From JBBAAW01 sp041658075 (GTDB taxonomy: Bacteria > Patescibacteriota > WWE3 > UBA101185 > UBA10185), in the NCBI GenBank assembly GCA_041658075.1, contig JBBAAW010000003.1, forward strand, positions 1 to 61,708: a stretch of DNA of 61,708 nt, written 5' to 3'. A program made the translations under genes and the position numbers. Below are positions 18,049 to 27,074 of this stretch, piece after piece; positions within the stretch are counted from its first letter, which is position 1; each line of letters opens with the position of its first letter. The notes under the pieces are model-generated. The model made no database searches. It saw only the letters and a list, made by a program, of their open reading frames with translations, and was not told the DNA's origin.

Positions 18049-18585
18049 ATGGAAACGCCGAAATTCTTGAAGAAAGCTCTCATCGCGCTGAGGATGAGAG
18101 AGGACAGCCTGGCTGTTCTGGAGTCCGGTCTCGGTGAGGCTGGACTGTCGGATGCCGATATGGCGTCCCTGGATCCGAAGCAACTCGAGAAGTTGCGCAC
18201 TGTGGTTCTCAAGACCGAGGTGGGCGATGCGATCGCAGTGTTCTCGGACCGCGTCGGTACCGAATTCACTCCGGACGAGCGCAAGATCTTGATCCGCATC
18301 GCGGAGATTGCTGTGAAGCGCTCCGGGCGGTTGCCTGAGTTGGTCGCCACCCTCCGCAAGGAAGGTGAGAACAAGCAGGCTGCGGAGATCGCGGGATTGA
18401 AGGGTCAGTTGTCGGGGCAGAGCCACACCATGGCTGAGATGCAGGCGACGCTGCAGGATATGCAGGCGTTCATGGTCGCCCAAGCGAAGTTGCAGATGCA
18501 GGCTAATGCGCCCGTCGCACCCCCGCCCGCTCAGGCTCCTGCCGTCCCGCCCGCGCCCGTCGCACCCCCGCCCCCCGGCGCCTAA
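18049..18585 (+). CDS. Small helical protein with Pro/Ala-rich tail, GC-rich gene
   Basis: The 178-residue product has no signal peptide. Residues 1-100 are predicted helical (LKKALIALRMREDSLAVLE, DERKILIRIAEIAVKR). Residues about 100-150 are a Gln/Met-rich likely coiled coil (AEMQATLQDMQAFMVAQAKLQMQ), and the last 28 residues are a Pro/Ala/Val tail. No family recognised. Base use differs from neighbours: one sampled 60-nt row (18181-18240) is 35/60 G+C against 26/60 in the kinase gene row at 19021. It is followed by a 13-bp hairpin and is likely a single-gene unit. Confidence 0.8.
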   Translation: METPKFLKKALIALRMREDSLAVLESGLGEAGLSDADMASLDPKQLEKLRTVVLKTEVGDAIAVFSDRVGTEFTPDERKILIRIAEIAVKRSGRLPELVATLRKEGENKQAAEIAGLKGQLSGQSHTMAEMQATLQDMQAFMVAQAKLQMQANAPVAPPPAQAPAVPPAPVAPPPPGA

Positions 18586-18595
18586 GATGTGCGTA

Positions 18596-18645
18596 CCCGC
18601 AACGAAGATTTGATTTACATAATCACTTCTTTTCTTCGTTGCGGG
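18596..18645 (+). terminator. 13-bp hairpin after the second GC-rich gene
   Basis: CCCGCAACGAAGA and TCTTCGTTGCGGG pair perfectly around a 24-nt loop, 10 nt after the stop. No U-run follows directly. Confidence 0.65.
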
Positions 18646-18719
18646 ACCACTTAAGTTTTTAAAGGTTTATGCCTTTGAAGATTTAAGTAGTCGTATAAGG
18701 TTAGTCAATATTTTGTTTT

Positions 18720-18745
18720 GCCCCATATTTTCTTGGGGCTTTTTT
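18720..18745 (+). terminator. Intrinsic terminator
   Basis: GCCCCA/TGGGGC stem with an 8-nt loop followed by T6. It is a second, canonical stop for the GC-rich transcript, upstream of the kinase gene. Confidence 0.8.
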
Positions 18746-18798
18746 GTTACCCATCTATTGCTTAACTTTCTTTTAGTCTCTATATTTAATACAAGACT

Positions 18799-20112
18799 AT
18801 GGCAAATAATGCACAATTTCCAACTATGACCTCTGCAATGGGGAGCTTTGATGAGTCGCATATGCGGTTATTACAGGTGGACGCAGGTATGGAAGTAAAA
18901 CTTACTTCCTTGGAACTTTCTAATCCAACAACTCCATATTCAGCAAGTTTTGAACGAGTGGGTAAGTTTTTGGGCGCGGGTGGTGAAAAAACCGCTTTTG
19001 AATACACAGATAGCAGGGGAAATCCCATGGTTTTGGCGCTAATGAATGCCTCAAGAAATCAAAGGGTAGGTTGTGCAAGTCTACCTGCAAATGTAGCTAT
19101 GAATGCTCGTATGGCAAACTATGTTAGCAGACCAGAGGATATGTTAAGAATGGTGGAAGACGCCAATGTGTTGCAACGGCAGTACGAAATAAAAGAATAT
19201 CACTACTTACAAATGCGAGACAGGTTTCCGGGCAAAGAAGCTATCGGAGATTTACAATTAACCCAGTTTAACGGGTTGGTTACGGCATTAAATGGGGGAA
19301 GACCTTTACACCCCGATACTTTTACTTATGCTCGTCCGGCTGAGTTTCAAGGTGGGGTTGTTGGTTATATAAATTACCTTACTGCTCATGTTAAAGGTCT
19401 AAACCCTAATTTGTTAATTGGAGAGCAGGTTTTTCCACAGATCTACTTGTATGGTGTTTTTAATGAAGCTGATGTAATGCCACAAGCCGTTGCTGCCCGT
19501 GCAGCTTTGCAAGCTAAGGAAAAGGGCAGGGATTTTAGCCCTAATCTAGCAAGGCGACCCTGGATGACCATGGAAAAATATTCTGCTACTTTAGACCAGA
19601 TTATCGACGATAGTCTGGATTATATTATGGCAGGTAGAAATCAAACAGATAGGTTTACGCGCATGCGCCAGGTGGTGGGGGAAAGGTTTCCGCTTGAGGC
19701 CATTCAGCAAATTATCGTAAATATGAACGTAGTTCATTCCTTAGGTTATTGCTTTGGAGACTTAAAATTGCCTAATATTGCGTTTAAGAGAAACGGCGAC
19801 GGTAAAACCCTAGGACTTATTGCTGATCCTGGACTGGTTAAAGAGGGCAAAAGGGTTCTGTATGCGTCAGAAGCCTACTTACCTCAAGGAAATTTTGATG
19901 TTCACACCCCGGAAGGACGAGTTGAGGTTAGGCATCCTGTAAGCGAGTTGCAGATAGGTAAATTAAGAGCTGCGCGGGATTTGGATAATTATGCTATGAG
20001 CGTTATAAGAGGAGCAATATTTGAAGGTATGAGTGATCCTTACGCGTTTGACGCGTTTTTAAAGAAATATCGTGAAATGAAACTAGCAAGTGCTAGAGGG
20101 AGTGAATTTTAA
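18799..20112 (+). CDS. Divergent protein kinase-like protein
   Basis: The 437-residue protein shows a protein-kinase pattern. There is a Gly-rich loop candidate FLGAGGEKTAFEY (near 57) and a catalytic loop HSLGYCFGDLKLPNIAF (near 311-327), in which D, K and N of the HRDLKxxN motif are kept while HR becomes FG. The metal loop reads ADPG (near 343) instead of DFG. The spacing between Gly loop and catalytic loop is long because of an inserted helical region. The VAIK lysine is not obvious: residues after the loop read PMVLALMNA, so the ATP lysine may be lost. Start 18799 lies 8 nt after TTTAAT. It is followed at 16 nt by the phosphatase-like gene, so the two are one operon. Confidence 0.6.
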   Translation: MANNAQFPTMTSAMGSFDESHMRLLQVDAGMEVKLTSLELSNPTTPYSASFERVGKFLGAGGEKTAFEYTDSRGNPMVLALMNASRNQRVGCASLPANVAMNARMANYVSRPEDMLRMVEDANVLQRQYEIKEYHYLQMRDRFPGKEAIGDLQLTQFNGLVTALNGGRPLHPDTFTYARPAEFQGGVVGYINYLTAHVKGLNPNLLIGEQVFPQIYLYGVFNEADVMPQAVAARAALQAKEKGRDFSPNLARRPWMTMEKYSATLDQIIDDSLDYIMAGRNQTDRFTRMRQVVGERFPLEAIQQIIVNMNVVHSLGYCFGDLKLPNIAFKRNGDGKTLGLIADPGLVKEGKRVLYASEAYLPQGNFDVHTPEGRVEVRHPVSELQIGKLRAARDLDNYAMSVIRGAIFEGMSDPYAFDAFLKKYREMKLASARGSEF

Positions 20113-20128
20113 AAGGAGGTAAATCAAT

Positions 20129-21988
20129 ATGCCGTTTAAAATACTGGGATTGTCAAAAGGTGATGAAGGCCAAGGTAAGAAAAGTCAATTAGAAACAGAA
20201 ATTGAGAAAAGAGGACGAGCCGAACTGTCCCCCAGAAGGGATGTGGTTTCCGGTTCCGAGGTTAAAACATATAGAGACGAACGCGGCATCTTAGAATATC
20301 GCGAAGTTGACGCTGTAATTACAAGAAATTGCGAAATGGATCTAGTAAACGGGGCTTATATTATTGCGCCTAAAGAAGGTCGCAAATATTTAGAGGGTGG
20401 TGAGGCCAAAGTTTCGGTAATAGATACACCGGACGCTCGTATTGTGATGGTTTTTAGACCTTCAGATGAGCATTTTTCTCAAGATGGGATTGGTGTAAGT
20501 GTTGTTAAAGATATTGAGGGAGGGTTAAGAGTTGGTACAGCATTGTGCGACGGGAAAACCAGAGTTAAAGTATCTGCTGCACTGCCGAGTTATGTATCTT
20601 ATGGGGAAGATAGAGTGTATTACTCAAGAGCCGAACAGTATGCGGCATTTGCCTCAGGTTATTTTCCAAGAGCCTTAGCATTAGGTTTGAAACAAAATGC
20701 TCAAACTGGTCAATATGAAGGGAATTCGGCTAAAGTTGTTGCCGGAGCTTTAGGGGAGATAGACAAATTAAATTCTGACAGAACCATGCAGACCCCATAC
20801 GGTATGGAAAGAGAGGTAGGTGGGATGCCCTGGGGTACTACCACCGTTCAAATGAGTGCTATTAGAGTTCTGGGTGGTCAGATGGCGATAGAAGTTATGA
20901 ATATGGGCAAGGGGGATGATTTGGGTGAGAATGCTTTGTTACAATCCCCTGGAGCCGTTAGTAAAATGGGTAATACAGTTGGGGATAGGCCCTTAGAACT
21001 CGGCAGATTTGGAACACCGCAGGGTTTTAAGGCAGAAAGGCTTTTAGCAGCTTCCCGTGCTGGTACAAGAAGCGGTGTAGCAGTTGTTCCAGCGCAGGTC
21101 TTTGTGCAGGTTTCCGATGGTTTTAAGGTTCCTAAAGGTGGTATCAGAACAAACGGCGGGTTCGTTAGTTTAGAGCAGCTTCTGAGTCTACCTTCTGAAG
21201 ACGTTGTGGCCTTTTTGCAGCAAAACGCCACTTTAGCTTTTGGTAATGAAAAAGCTTCTCACGACGATGGAACTGTAATTGCTGTTGTTCCCAGAAGTGT
21301 TTTACAAAGGAACGGGTTTGATTATGTCAAGGCTTATGGACAAGTGAAGTTTTCTCAAGCCTCACCTGTTAAGGAGGGGATACCGTCTATTGTTCCAACA
21401 GCCTCAGCACAAGCTGCAGCTGAGAAAGCTAATGTTGTAGAGATTGCCCGATCTGAGGTTCTAAGTAATCTATCTCAAACCGCCGCGGGTGTGTTAGAAG
21501 AGGTTATAAGAGAAGCAGAGGCGGCTACCCCTGTAGAGATAGAGAATGCAGTGATGCAGAGCAATGGGATAGTGGCGGCTGCTTCTGGACCGTCTCCCGA
21601 AGAGGTTGCAGTTTCCGAGGTTCCTGAAGAAATACTAGTTAATCAGGATGTAGCAAAAGCTGCCACTCTGATTGCCCAAAGGCTAGGTGTGGCTATAGAA
21701 AGTCATCAATTAACTGGGGAATCTGGAGAAGTTTTTGTGCAGGTTGCTCAGTATTTGGAAGCAAAGATGTCTGAGCTTAAAGCCCTGATGGAGGCCGGAA
21801 TGGTTAAAGGTGTAGCCCCATTAGAACAGATGGCAAAACTTTTTGAAATCGAAATTGACTACAGAGCTGTCCAGACGGCTAAAAAGCTATTGAGAGTAAG
21901 GGGAAGACCGGGGTTTAAGGATAAGGTGGGTTCAAAACCGAACACGCAAAGTCCTTCTGCAGTCAAAGAGTCCGATCCTAAAGTGTAA
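20129..21988 (+). CDS. Divergent PP2C-like phosphatase with C-terminal extension
   Basis: The 619-residue protein has in its first 410 residues a PP2C-like pattern. It includes VGTALCDGKTRVKVSAA (near 135; compare the DG motif), TTTVQMSAIRVLGGQMAIEVMNMGKGDD (split across 237-264; compare the T...l.v.nvGDS region) and SHDDGTVIAVV (near 376; compare DN-T-iVV). The first acidic metal motif is not clear, so activity is uncertain. Residues about 410-590 are a helical, Ala/Glu-rich region, and the end is basic. A near-perfect ribosome site, AAAGGAGGT, precedes ATG 20129. Pairing with a kinase gene supports the reading as its counterpart; both calls are inference. Confidence 0.5.
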   Translation: MPFKILGLSKGDEGQGKKSQLETEIEKRGRAELSPRRDVVSGSEVKTYRDERGILEYREVDAVITRNCEMDLVNGAYIIAPKEGRKYLEGGEAKVSVIDTPDARIVMVFRPSDEHFSQDGIGVSVVKDIEGGLRVGTALCDGKTRVKVSAALPSYVSYGEDRVYYSRAEQYAAFASGYFPRALALGLKQNAQTGQYEGNSAKVVAGALGEIDKLNSDRTMQTPYGMEREVGGMPWGTTTVQMSAIRVLGGQMAIEVMNMGKGDDLGENALLQSPGAVSKMGNTVGDRPLELGRFGTPQGFKAERLLAASRAGTRSGVAVVPAQVFVQVSDGFKVPKGGIRTNGGFVSLEQLLSLPSEDVVAFLQQNATLAFGNEKASHDDGTVIAVVPRSVLQRNGFDYVKAYGQVKFSQASPVKEGIPSIVPTASAQAAAEKANVVEIARSEVLSNLSQTAAGVLEEVIREAEAATPVEIENAVMQSNGIVAAASGPSPEEVAVSEVPEEILVNQDVAKAATLIAQRLGVAIESHQLTGESGEVFVQVAQYLEAKMSELKALMEAGMVKGVAPLEQMAKLFEIEIDYRAVQTAKKLLRVRGRPGFKDKVGSKPNTQSPSAVKESDPKV

Positions 21989-22007
21989 CGGTGTAAGCCC
22001 ATAGTAT

Positions 22008-22324
22008 TTGACATTAGGACGGTTTTACCCTATAATTGTCGCATTATCCCTTATTGGTCTTTATTCCTGCCGGTTGATGTAAAGGCATAAATCTTGTGCT
22101 TTTAAATCAGCCTAATTTGGCTGTTTTGACAATTAAATGTTTTAGTCTACTTGGACCATTTTTCTCCTGTTGACGAGTTTGGATGCGGCTGTTCGCAAGT
22201 TGAGTATAAGCAGTTGTTTTATACGACTTTGCTTGTACCTGTCTTGCGAACAATCGCCGGTTGAAAAAAAAACCGAATTCTGAATCAGTAGATCAGTCAA
22301 ATGTCCAACAAGAGGGAGGACGAA
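22008..22324 (+). promoter_or_regulatory. Consensus promoter and structured leader of the third GC-rich gene
   Basis: TTGACA (22008-22013, inside the CCCATAGTATTTGACA box), 17-nt spacer, TATAAT (22031-22036), then a leader of about 280 nt. CAGCC-TAATTT-GGCTG forms a small hairpin near 22106, and the preceding CTTTTAAATCAGCC matches the second leader (CTTTTAATCAGCC near 17855). A large hairpin pairs CGGC-TGTTCGCAAG (22186-22199) with CTTGCGAACA...GCCG (22243-22258) and encloses a nested GTATAA/TTATAC stem. The gene start has GAGGGAGG 5 nt upstream. Confidence 0.6.
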
Positions 22325-23455
22325 ATGGTACTCACGAATCGGAGTACAATCTGGGCGATCGTAGTGGCTGTATTGTTTGGGGTAGTGGCTTTGGTGGCAG
22401 TTGCCGCCTTAGCTGGGTGGATCCAGCTGGGTTTACCTGCCACTGTTCCGACTCCCACCTATTTGATGGAGTCCAGCGCTTTAGCGGCAACGCCGACGCC
22501 CACATTCACGCCGGTGCCGCCGACAACGGTATTGCCCACGGTCGCGTTTACATTCACCCCGACGCCGACCTCGACGTTCACGCCGACGCCGACGAAGGTG
22601 GCGACGAAGGCTAACACGGCTACGGTTGAGTTTACGCCGACGCCGACGAAGGTGGCGACGACCGTCACCACGGTTATGTCCGACACGTTGCGTCCTGCGC
22701 TTTGGTTAGCGACCAACGGCCAGAAGTGTGAGTGGGGTGTGCCGTTGGGGACGATCTTAAGCGGGGAAAACGCTTCGTACGTCTTTACCAATTGCACCTC
22801 CTTCAACCTGAAGCCAGGAAAAACAGTCAGCTTCGACTGGACCTACAGTCGGGCAGATTATGAGTTCCTGCTCGAGGGAGAGGCAGGTGCGGAAGGAATC
22901 GCGTGGTGGGGACCCATGTCGGGAAGTACGGTGAGCGTTCGGTACAATGATGGACCGGTCTGCATAGGCAGATCCTTTGAGGTCCTGCCGGACGTGAGGA
23001 TCACTGGGGTGTTCACAAACGCTGCTGGCGTCACAAACGCAACCTGGTCGCAAGGCGATTGGGGAGTGAGCCTTAACAAGCTTTATCCGCCCGAATGCAG
23101 GCCCGGCAAGGTGACGACTGTCACGGTGAGCGCTCAGCCCACACCTAACTCGGCCGTCGTGCCAACGCCCAAGCCCGCGAGCCAGCCAACCGCTTCTGTC
23201 GTCCCGGTGGCTCCTGCCGCCGAATCTGCGATGCGCAAATTGACGCAGGCGACCTACGGGCCGATCAGCTTCAAAAGTGCCGAGCAGTTCGGAGTGCAGC
23301 ACATGGGAAACTGGGTGTTTCACGTCCGGGGGTGGACAATCGACATGGTGGCGAAAGATTTCGTCTGCACGTGGGTCGACTGGACCACCAGCGTCAAGGC
23401 TCCGCCGTGGAACGGTGATTACAAGATCACTTGCATGTGGAGCCCCACGAAGTAG
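22325..23455 (+). CDS. Membrane-anchored or secreted protein with PT linker, GC-rich gene
   Basis: The 376-residue product begins with a short polar segment and one hydrophobic helix (about 9-32, AIVVAVLFGVVALVAVAALAG), then a TP-rich linker (about 40-125). An extracellular domain with paired cysteines follows (about 130-265), then a second Pro/Thr linker and a C-terminal Trp/Cys-containing domain (about 315-376). The first domain has the layout of a beta-sandwich (FTNCTSFNLKPGKTVSFDW), which I cannot name. ATG 22325 is preferred over 22301 because of GAGGGAGG upstream. Base use is GC-rich as in the genes at 240 and 18049. Likely a surface protein. Confidence 0.75.
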   Translation: MVLTNRSTIWAIVVAVLFGVVALVAVAALAGWIQLGLPATVPTPTYLMESSALAATPTPTFTPVPPTTVLPTVAFTFTPTPTSTFTPTPTKVATKANTATVEFTPTPTKVATTVTTVMSDTLRPALWLATNGQKCEWGVPLGTILSGENASYVFTNCTSFNLKPGKTVSFDWTYSRADYEFLLEGEAGAEGIAWWGPMSGSTVSVRYNDGPVCIGRSFEVLPDVRITGVFTNAAGVTNATWSQGDWGVSLNKLYPPECRPGKVTTVTVSAQPTPNSAVVPTPKPASQPTASVVPVAPAAESAMRKLTQATYGPISFKSAEQFGVQHMGNWVFHVRGWTIDMVAKDFVCTWVDWTTSVKAPPWNGDYKITCMWSPTK

Positions 23456-23515
23456 ACATCATCACCCCGCCCTGGGAGGTCTTGACGCGAATCATGCGTA
23501 CGGCCAATGGGTTAG

Positions 23516-23573
23516 AATCCCTCACCAAGCTAAGTTTGTGGCAACAGCCATGGACATAGTAAGGTGAGGGATT
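23516..23573 (+). terminator. Long hairpin after the third GC-rich gene
   Basis: AATCCCTCACC and GGTGAGGGATT form an 11-bp stem around a 36-nt loop that contains a nested GTGGC/GCCAT stem. A short T-run (ATTTTC) follows. It also faces the end of the minus-strand gene at 23591. Confidence 0.6.
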
Positions 23574-23590
23574 TTCGTATCTAATCTAGT

Positions 23591-25237
23591 CTAGTTTCCA
23601 AACAAATTCGGTTTCTTATTCCTAAACAAATAAACTTCTTCCCCGTTAGGTAATCTATACGATGCTTTTGACTCAAAATATGTGTCTCCTTGTTGCTGCA
23701 TAAATCGATTAATTTGCACCATCTTGTCGTAATGTCTTAAGTTCATATCCCCGGGGTTATAGGCTGTTACCACGTAATCGTAGGGATACAAGGCCCTCCT
23801 CATGCCCTCAGATCCATTCCCCAGGTCTAGGTAGTAAATGTCATAGCCGGCAGTGGTTTTGTAGTAGGTGCCTTTATTGATTTGCAGGGAATCAAAGTTA
23901 ATAGAGTTAAAGTAAGGGTAATCAACCACGAACATTATTTTTCCCGTTTTTGTCTTGTACTTATCTAAGTCGTTCACTAAATAATTAAACATGTTTGAGA
24001 TCTGCCAATCCTGAGCTTTAAAAGAGAGTTCGTTGGTAGCACCGTTTAGCCATTGGTATTTGTTAGTGGGGAAGGCATAGGCGTAGCCAATAAATCTTAG
24101 GTTTCTTGGTAACTGAGGTATTTGATTGAATGAGATGAACAGGAAGAGTATGCCAAGATATGTTATTAGTACAGGCTTCAGGATTTTTGAGATGAGACTG
24201 CCTTTGAGCGACATTAAGAAGAGAGTGAGAGAAGCCATAAAAAAGGGCAAAACCGGCATAATGTAACGCACGTCCTTGTTTTTAAGTAAGGTAAAACATA
24301 GCCATGGAAACAAAACAGAGAAGGCGAGGGTTTTAGCATAAGGAATTTTTTTGGCTATCGTAACGACTATGGATGCAAGAATAAGGATGAAGAATGGAAA
24401 AGATGTCTGGAAAGCAAAGGAAAGATAAAAATACTCCAAGACACCGGTAAGAGAAAATACATTCTGAGGGTCGTTGAGTTCACCTAAAGACGCCACTGAG
24501 CTGAAGAAGTTGAATATTGAGCTTTGGTTTATGGCGTACCAGGGAACAACGAGAAAAACGCTCAAGATTAATCCCTTTAATACATTTACAAGAGCGTATT
24601 GTTTGGTTTCGGTTTTGAACATGATAACGGTTTGTCCAAAGAAGGGAATTAAAAGGTACAAAAAGGCATACCATTTGGTAAGTTGTGCAAAAGAGGCCAG
24701 AAGGAAAAAAAGTATAGTGTGTTTCTTGCTTACAAAACCGTTTGATTTAAAAAGATAATACAATGATGCGATAATAAGAGCCGTTAGAGGTAGGTCCAGT
24801 TGGAAGAGCCTTGTTTCCGTAAAAACCTGCGGTGTTAATGCAAAAACTAAGCAGGAAAAAAGAGCAATGGTTTTGTCTTGAGTCAAGAGATGTGTCAGTT
24901 TAAACAGATAAACGAGTCCAAATATTAGAAACAAGAAAGTTAGGATAAGAGGGGAATTTAGTATTGGTATTAGTAAGTAAATTAAAGAGCCTGCTAAGTG
25001 CACAAACGGGGGATAGTAGCCGGAAAGAGTGGGGATTTCTGCTATTCGCAGCTCTTTAAACTTGTTGGCGTAAAGCATGGAGAGGTTAATGTGGGCGGCG
25101 CTATCCCATTTTTGTGGGGCGGTGTTTAAAATTTGGTACAGAATGCTCAGAGAGATAGTAAACCCAATCAATACCAGATAGACTGTTTGTTCCTTAGTAA
25201 ATTTAGTTAAAAAGTTGCGCATTGGTTTGAACCTCAA
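23591..25237 (-). CDS. Polytopic membrane glycosyltransferase, GT39/ArnT-like
   Basis: The 548-residue protein has about 11 hydrophobic segments in its first 360 residues and a soluble C-terminal domain. The first loop contains WDSAAHINLSMLYANK, comparable to the acidic loop of GT-C enzymes (PMT, ArnT) that use polyprenyl-phosphate sugars outside the membrane. The Asp is the likely catalytic residue. It overlaps the upstream gene by 35 nt, so an internal start at residue 6 (MRNF) is possible. It is last in a three-gene operon for envelope glycan or glycoprotein synthesis. Confidence 0.7.
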   Translation of the reverse strand: MRFKPMRNFLTKFTKEQTVYLVLIGFTISLSILYQILNTAPQKWDSAAHINLSMLYANKFKELRIAEIPTLSGYYPPFVHLAGSLIYLLIPILNSPLILTFLFLIFGLVYLFKLTHLLTQDKTIALFSCLVFALTPQVFTETRLFQLDLPLTALIIASLYYLFKSNGFVSKKHTILFFLLASFAQLTKWYAFLYLLIPFFGQTVIMFKTETKQYALVNVLKGLILSVFLVVPWYAINQSSIFNFFSSVASLGELNDPQNVFSLTGVLEYFYLSFAFQTSFPFFILILASIVVTIAKKIPYAKTLAFSVLFPWLCFTLLKNKDVRYIMPVLPFFMASLTLFLMSLKGSLISKILKPVLITYLGILFLFISFNQIPQLPRNLRFIGYAYAFPTNKYQWLNGATNELSFKAQDWQISNMFNYLVNDLDKYKTKTGKIMFVVDYPYFNSINFDSLQINKGTYYKTTAGYDIYYLDLGNGSEGMRRALYPYDYVVTAYNPGDMNLRHYDKMVQINRFMQQQGDTYFESKASYRLPNGEEVYLFRNKKPNLFGN

Positions 25238-27074
25238 AAATCACTATTCCGGAGTTTCTGTAAACCTCCTTAAATTTACTATATTTGTGTATAAAATCAA
25301 TAAAATCGTAGCCTTCCCAGTCAGATGGCTTAAGGTCATAAGGTTCCCAAACATTCCAATGTATACCCATTTTATTCTCATCGCTAGCCTTTTGCCATTC
25401 GGCAAACCTACCTCCAACCGCCAAAAGATACTTTTGAGGTGTTTCCTTGTTAAGTCCGTCTTTTATGGCCATGATTTTTAGAGCCATAGTTCTAGGGTCT
25501 CTGGTGTAATAGATATCGCTAAGTATTGCTCGAGTTTTTTCATCTGTATAAGCTCCACCGGGGGTGTTCACGCCGGACAATGCTTCTAGAATGTGCATAG
25601 TTACAGGATCGCTAATAAGTAAAACGTCTTTGTTGGCATAATTGTTGGCAAGGAATCGGGAGGCTCTAACTTCACTTGGCGATACATGAGTGGAAATATC
25701 TCTGTAAAACGGAACCTGTTTATAGGTAATGATGTTTACAATATAAATGGCGGCAAATGTGAGTATGAGCGTTATTAAACTTACGGCTTTAACAACTTTG
25801 CCGGATCTTTTTATTAATAGCCAGACCCCTAAAGCCATTAGAGTGTGAATAAAATATCTTGATACAGCGTATAACTTTGTGGAGTAGGGAATCGAGGCAA
25901 ACAGCAAGGAGAGACCCACAGCACAGAATAGAAGTAAGGCCTTATGGTTGTTTTTTCGGGTCAAAAGAACTACTAACATTCCCAGAGGCACAAGAATGTA
26001 AAAAGAAAGTCCATAAAAGCTCTTAGTATAAGCGTCCTTTTGCTCCAGGGTAAAATTAAAAAACTGCGCTTCGCCTCTGTTAAGCCAACTTAGATCAAGT
26101 TGGGAGGAGACGAGTGGCACGGCAAGCAGTACTAGGAGCGCAAATACAAAAAACCAGTCCTGCAGTTTTCTAGTTCTGTTAAAATTATTAAGTAGTAGAT
26201 AGACTGCAAGCATAAGGTACAAGGCTACTACGAAGGCTCCAATAATGAAGTGGTTTAGTACTATGAACGCAAGCAGAAGTAAATAATTAACTTTAAATAT
26301 TTTTTTGTCATTTTGATGTTGGGTGAATACCTTACTCAAAAAAACTGCTCCCAATGTTGCCGAGAGGTTTTGGGGAATTAAAAAGAGGGAAGTGTATGCT
26401 CCGTTTGCCTCAAAGACAAAAGCGCCTAGTAGAGCTGCAATTAAACCGCAGGTTTTGCTTTTGGTAAAAGAGTAGCCGACTATAAAAGAGACAAACACCG
26501 TAAAGGCTAAATGGAAGAACTCAACGAACCACCAATAGCTTAAAATATCAGACTGCACCAGTCTTTGTGATGTGACAAGTAGCGTGTGGAATATGGTGGT
26601 GTACCCTGCAAATTGAAAAGTGTCGGAAAGTCCTGTAGTAAGCACGGTGAAATTACCTCTTCCGATGATGTTCGCTAGGGTTTGGTGGTGATATAGATCC
26701 CAGTTTAAGGTCGCGTTTGTTGGAGAGTCTAGTTTCCAGAGTCCGTACGAGATTATTGCGAGGATAAACAGGAACAAGGTAATTAATAAGCGGTTCTTTG
26801 TTAACAAGTTCTTACTGAAAGTTCCACGCGTTATCCCCAAAACAATAAAGACAAAGAATGACAATAGTGCCGAGACGGCTATAAACATTGTTGTTGGCTT
26901 AATAAAATTAAGGGCAAAAATGGCGTATATAATTAAACTCCCAAAAGCAAAAGACTCGAAGACAAAGTACAAATTTAGGTGCTTTTTGTTAAACAAAAGA
27001 GTAAAAGATGTACCTAATAATATAGGAAGCAAGTAAAAGAGTGAACTAGATGTTAGAGCAAATAATGTGTTCAT
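25203..27074 (-). CDS. Large polytopic membrane protein, putative GT-C fold glycosyltransferase
   Basis: The 623-residue protein has about 13 predicted transmembrane helices followed by a C-terminal soluble part (about 460-620). The loop after the fourth helix reads TNATLNWDLYHHQTLANIIGRG, reminiscent of GT-C acidic loops. I cannot assign a family with certainty. It overlaps the upstream gene by 4 nt and the downstream gene by 35 nt, so all three are translated together. Confidence 0.6.
   Translation of the reverse strand: MNTLFALTSSSLFYLLPILLGTSFTLLFNKKHLNLYFVFESFAFGSLIIYAIFALNFIKPTTMFIAVSALLSFFVFIVLGITRGTFSKNLLTKNRLLITLFLFILAIISYGLWKLDSPTNATLNWDLYHHQTLANIIGRGNFTVLTTGLSDTFQFAGYTTIFHTLLVTSQRLVQSDILSYWWFVEFFHLAFTVFVSFIVGYSFTKSKTCGLIAALLGAFVFEANGAYTSLFLIPQNLSATLGAVFLSKVFTQHQNDKKIFKVNYLLLLAFIVLNHFIIGAFVVALYLMLAVYLLLNNFNRTRKLQDWFFVFALLVLLAVPLVSSQLDLSWLNRGEAQFFNFTLEQKDAYTKSFYGLSFYILVPLGMLVVLLTRKNNHKALLLFCAVGLSLLFASIPYSTKLYAVSRYFIHTLMALGVWLLIKRSGKVVKAVSLITLILTFAAIYIVNIITYKQVPFYRDISTHVSPSEVRASRFLANNYANKDVLLISDPVTMHILEALSGVNTPGGAYTDEKTRAILSDIYYTRDPRTMALKIMAIKDGLNKETPQKYLLAVGGRFAEWQKASDENKMGIHWNVWEPYDLKPSDWEGYDFIDFIHKYSKFKEVYRNSGIVIFEVQTNAQLFN

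Noticed and set aside
23516..23573. tRNA-like or attC-like site after the third GC-rich gene
   Set aside because: GGGTTAGAATCCC looks like a T-arm, but no acceptor or anticodon arm is present and the GTTRRRY core of attC does not fit.
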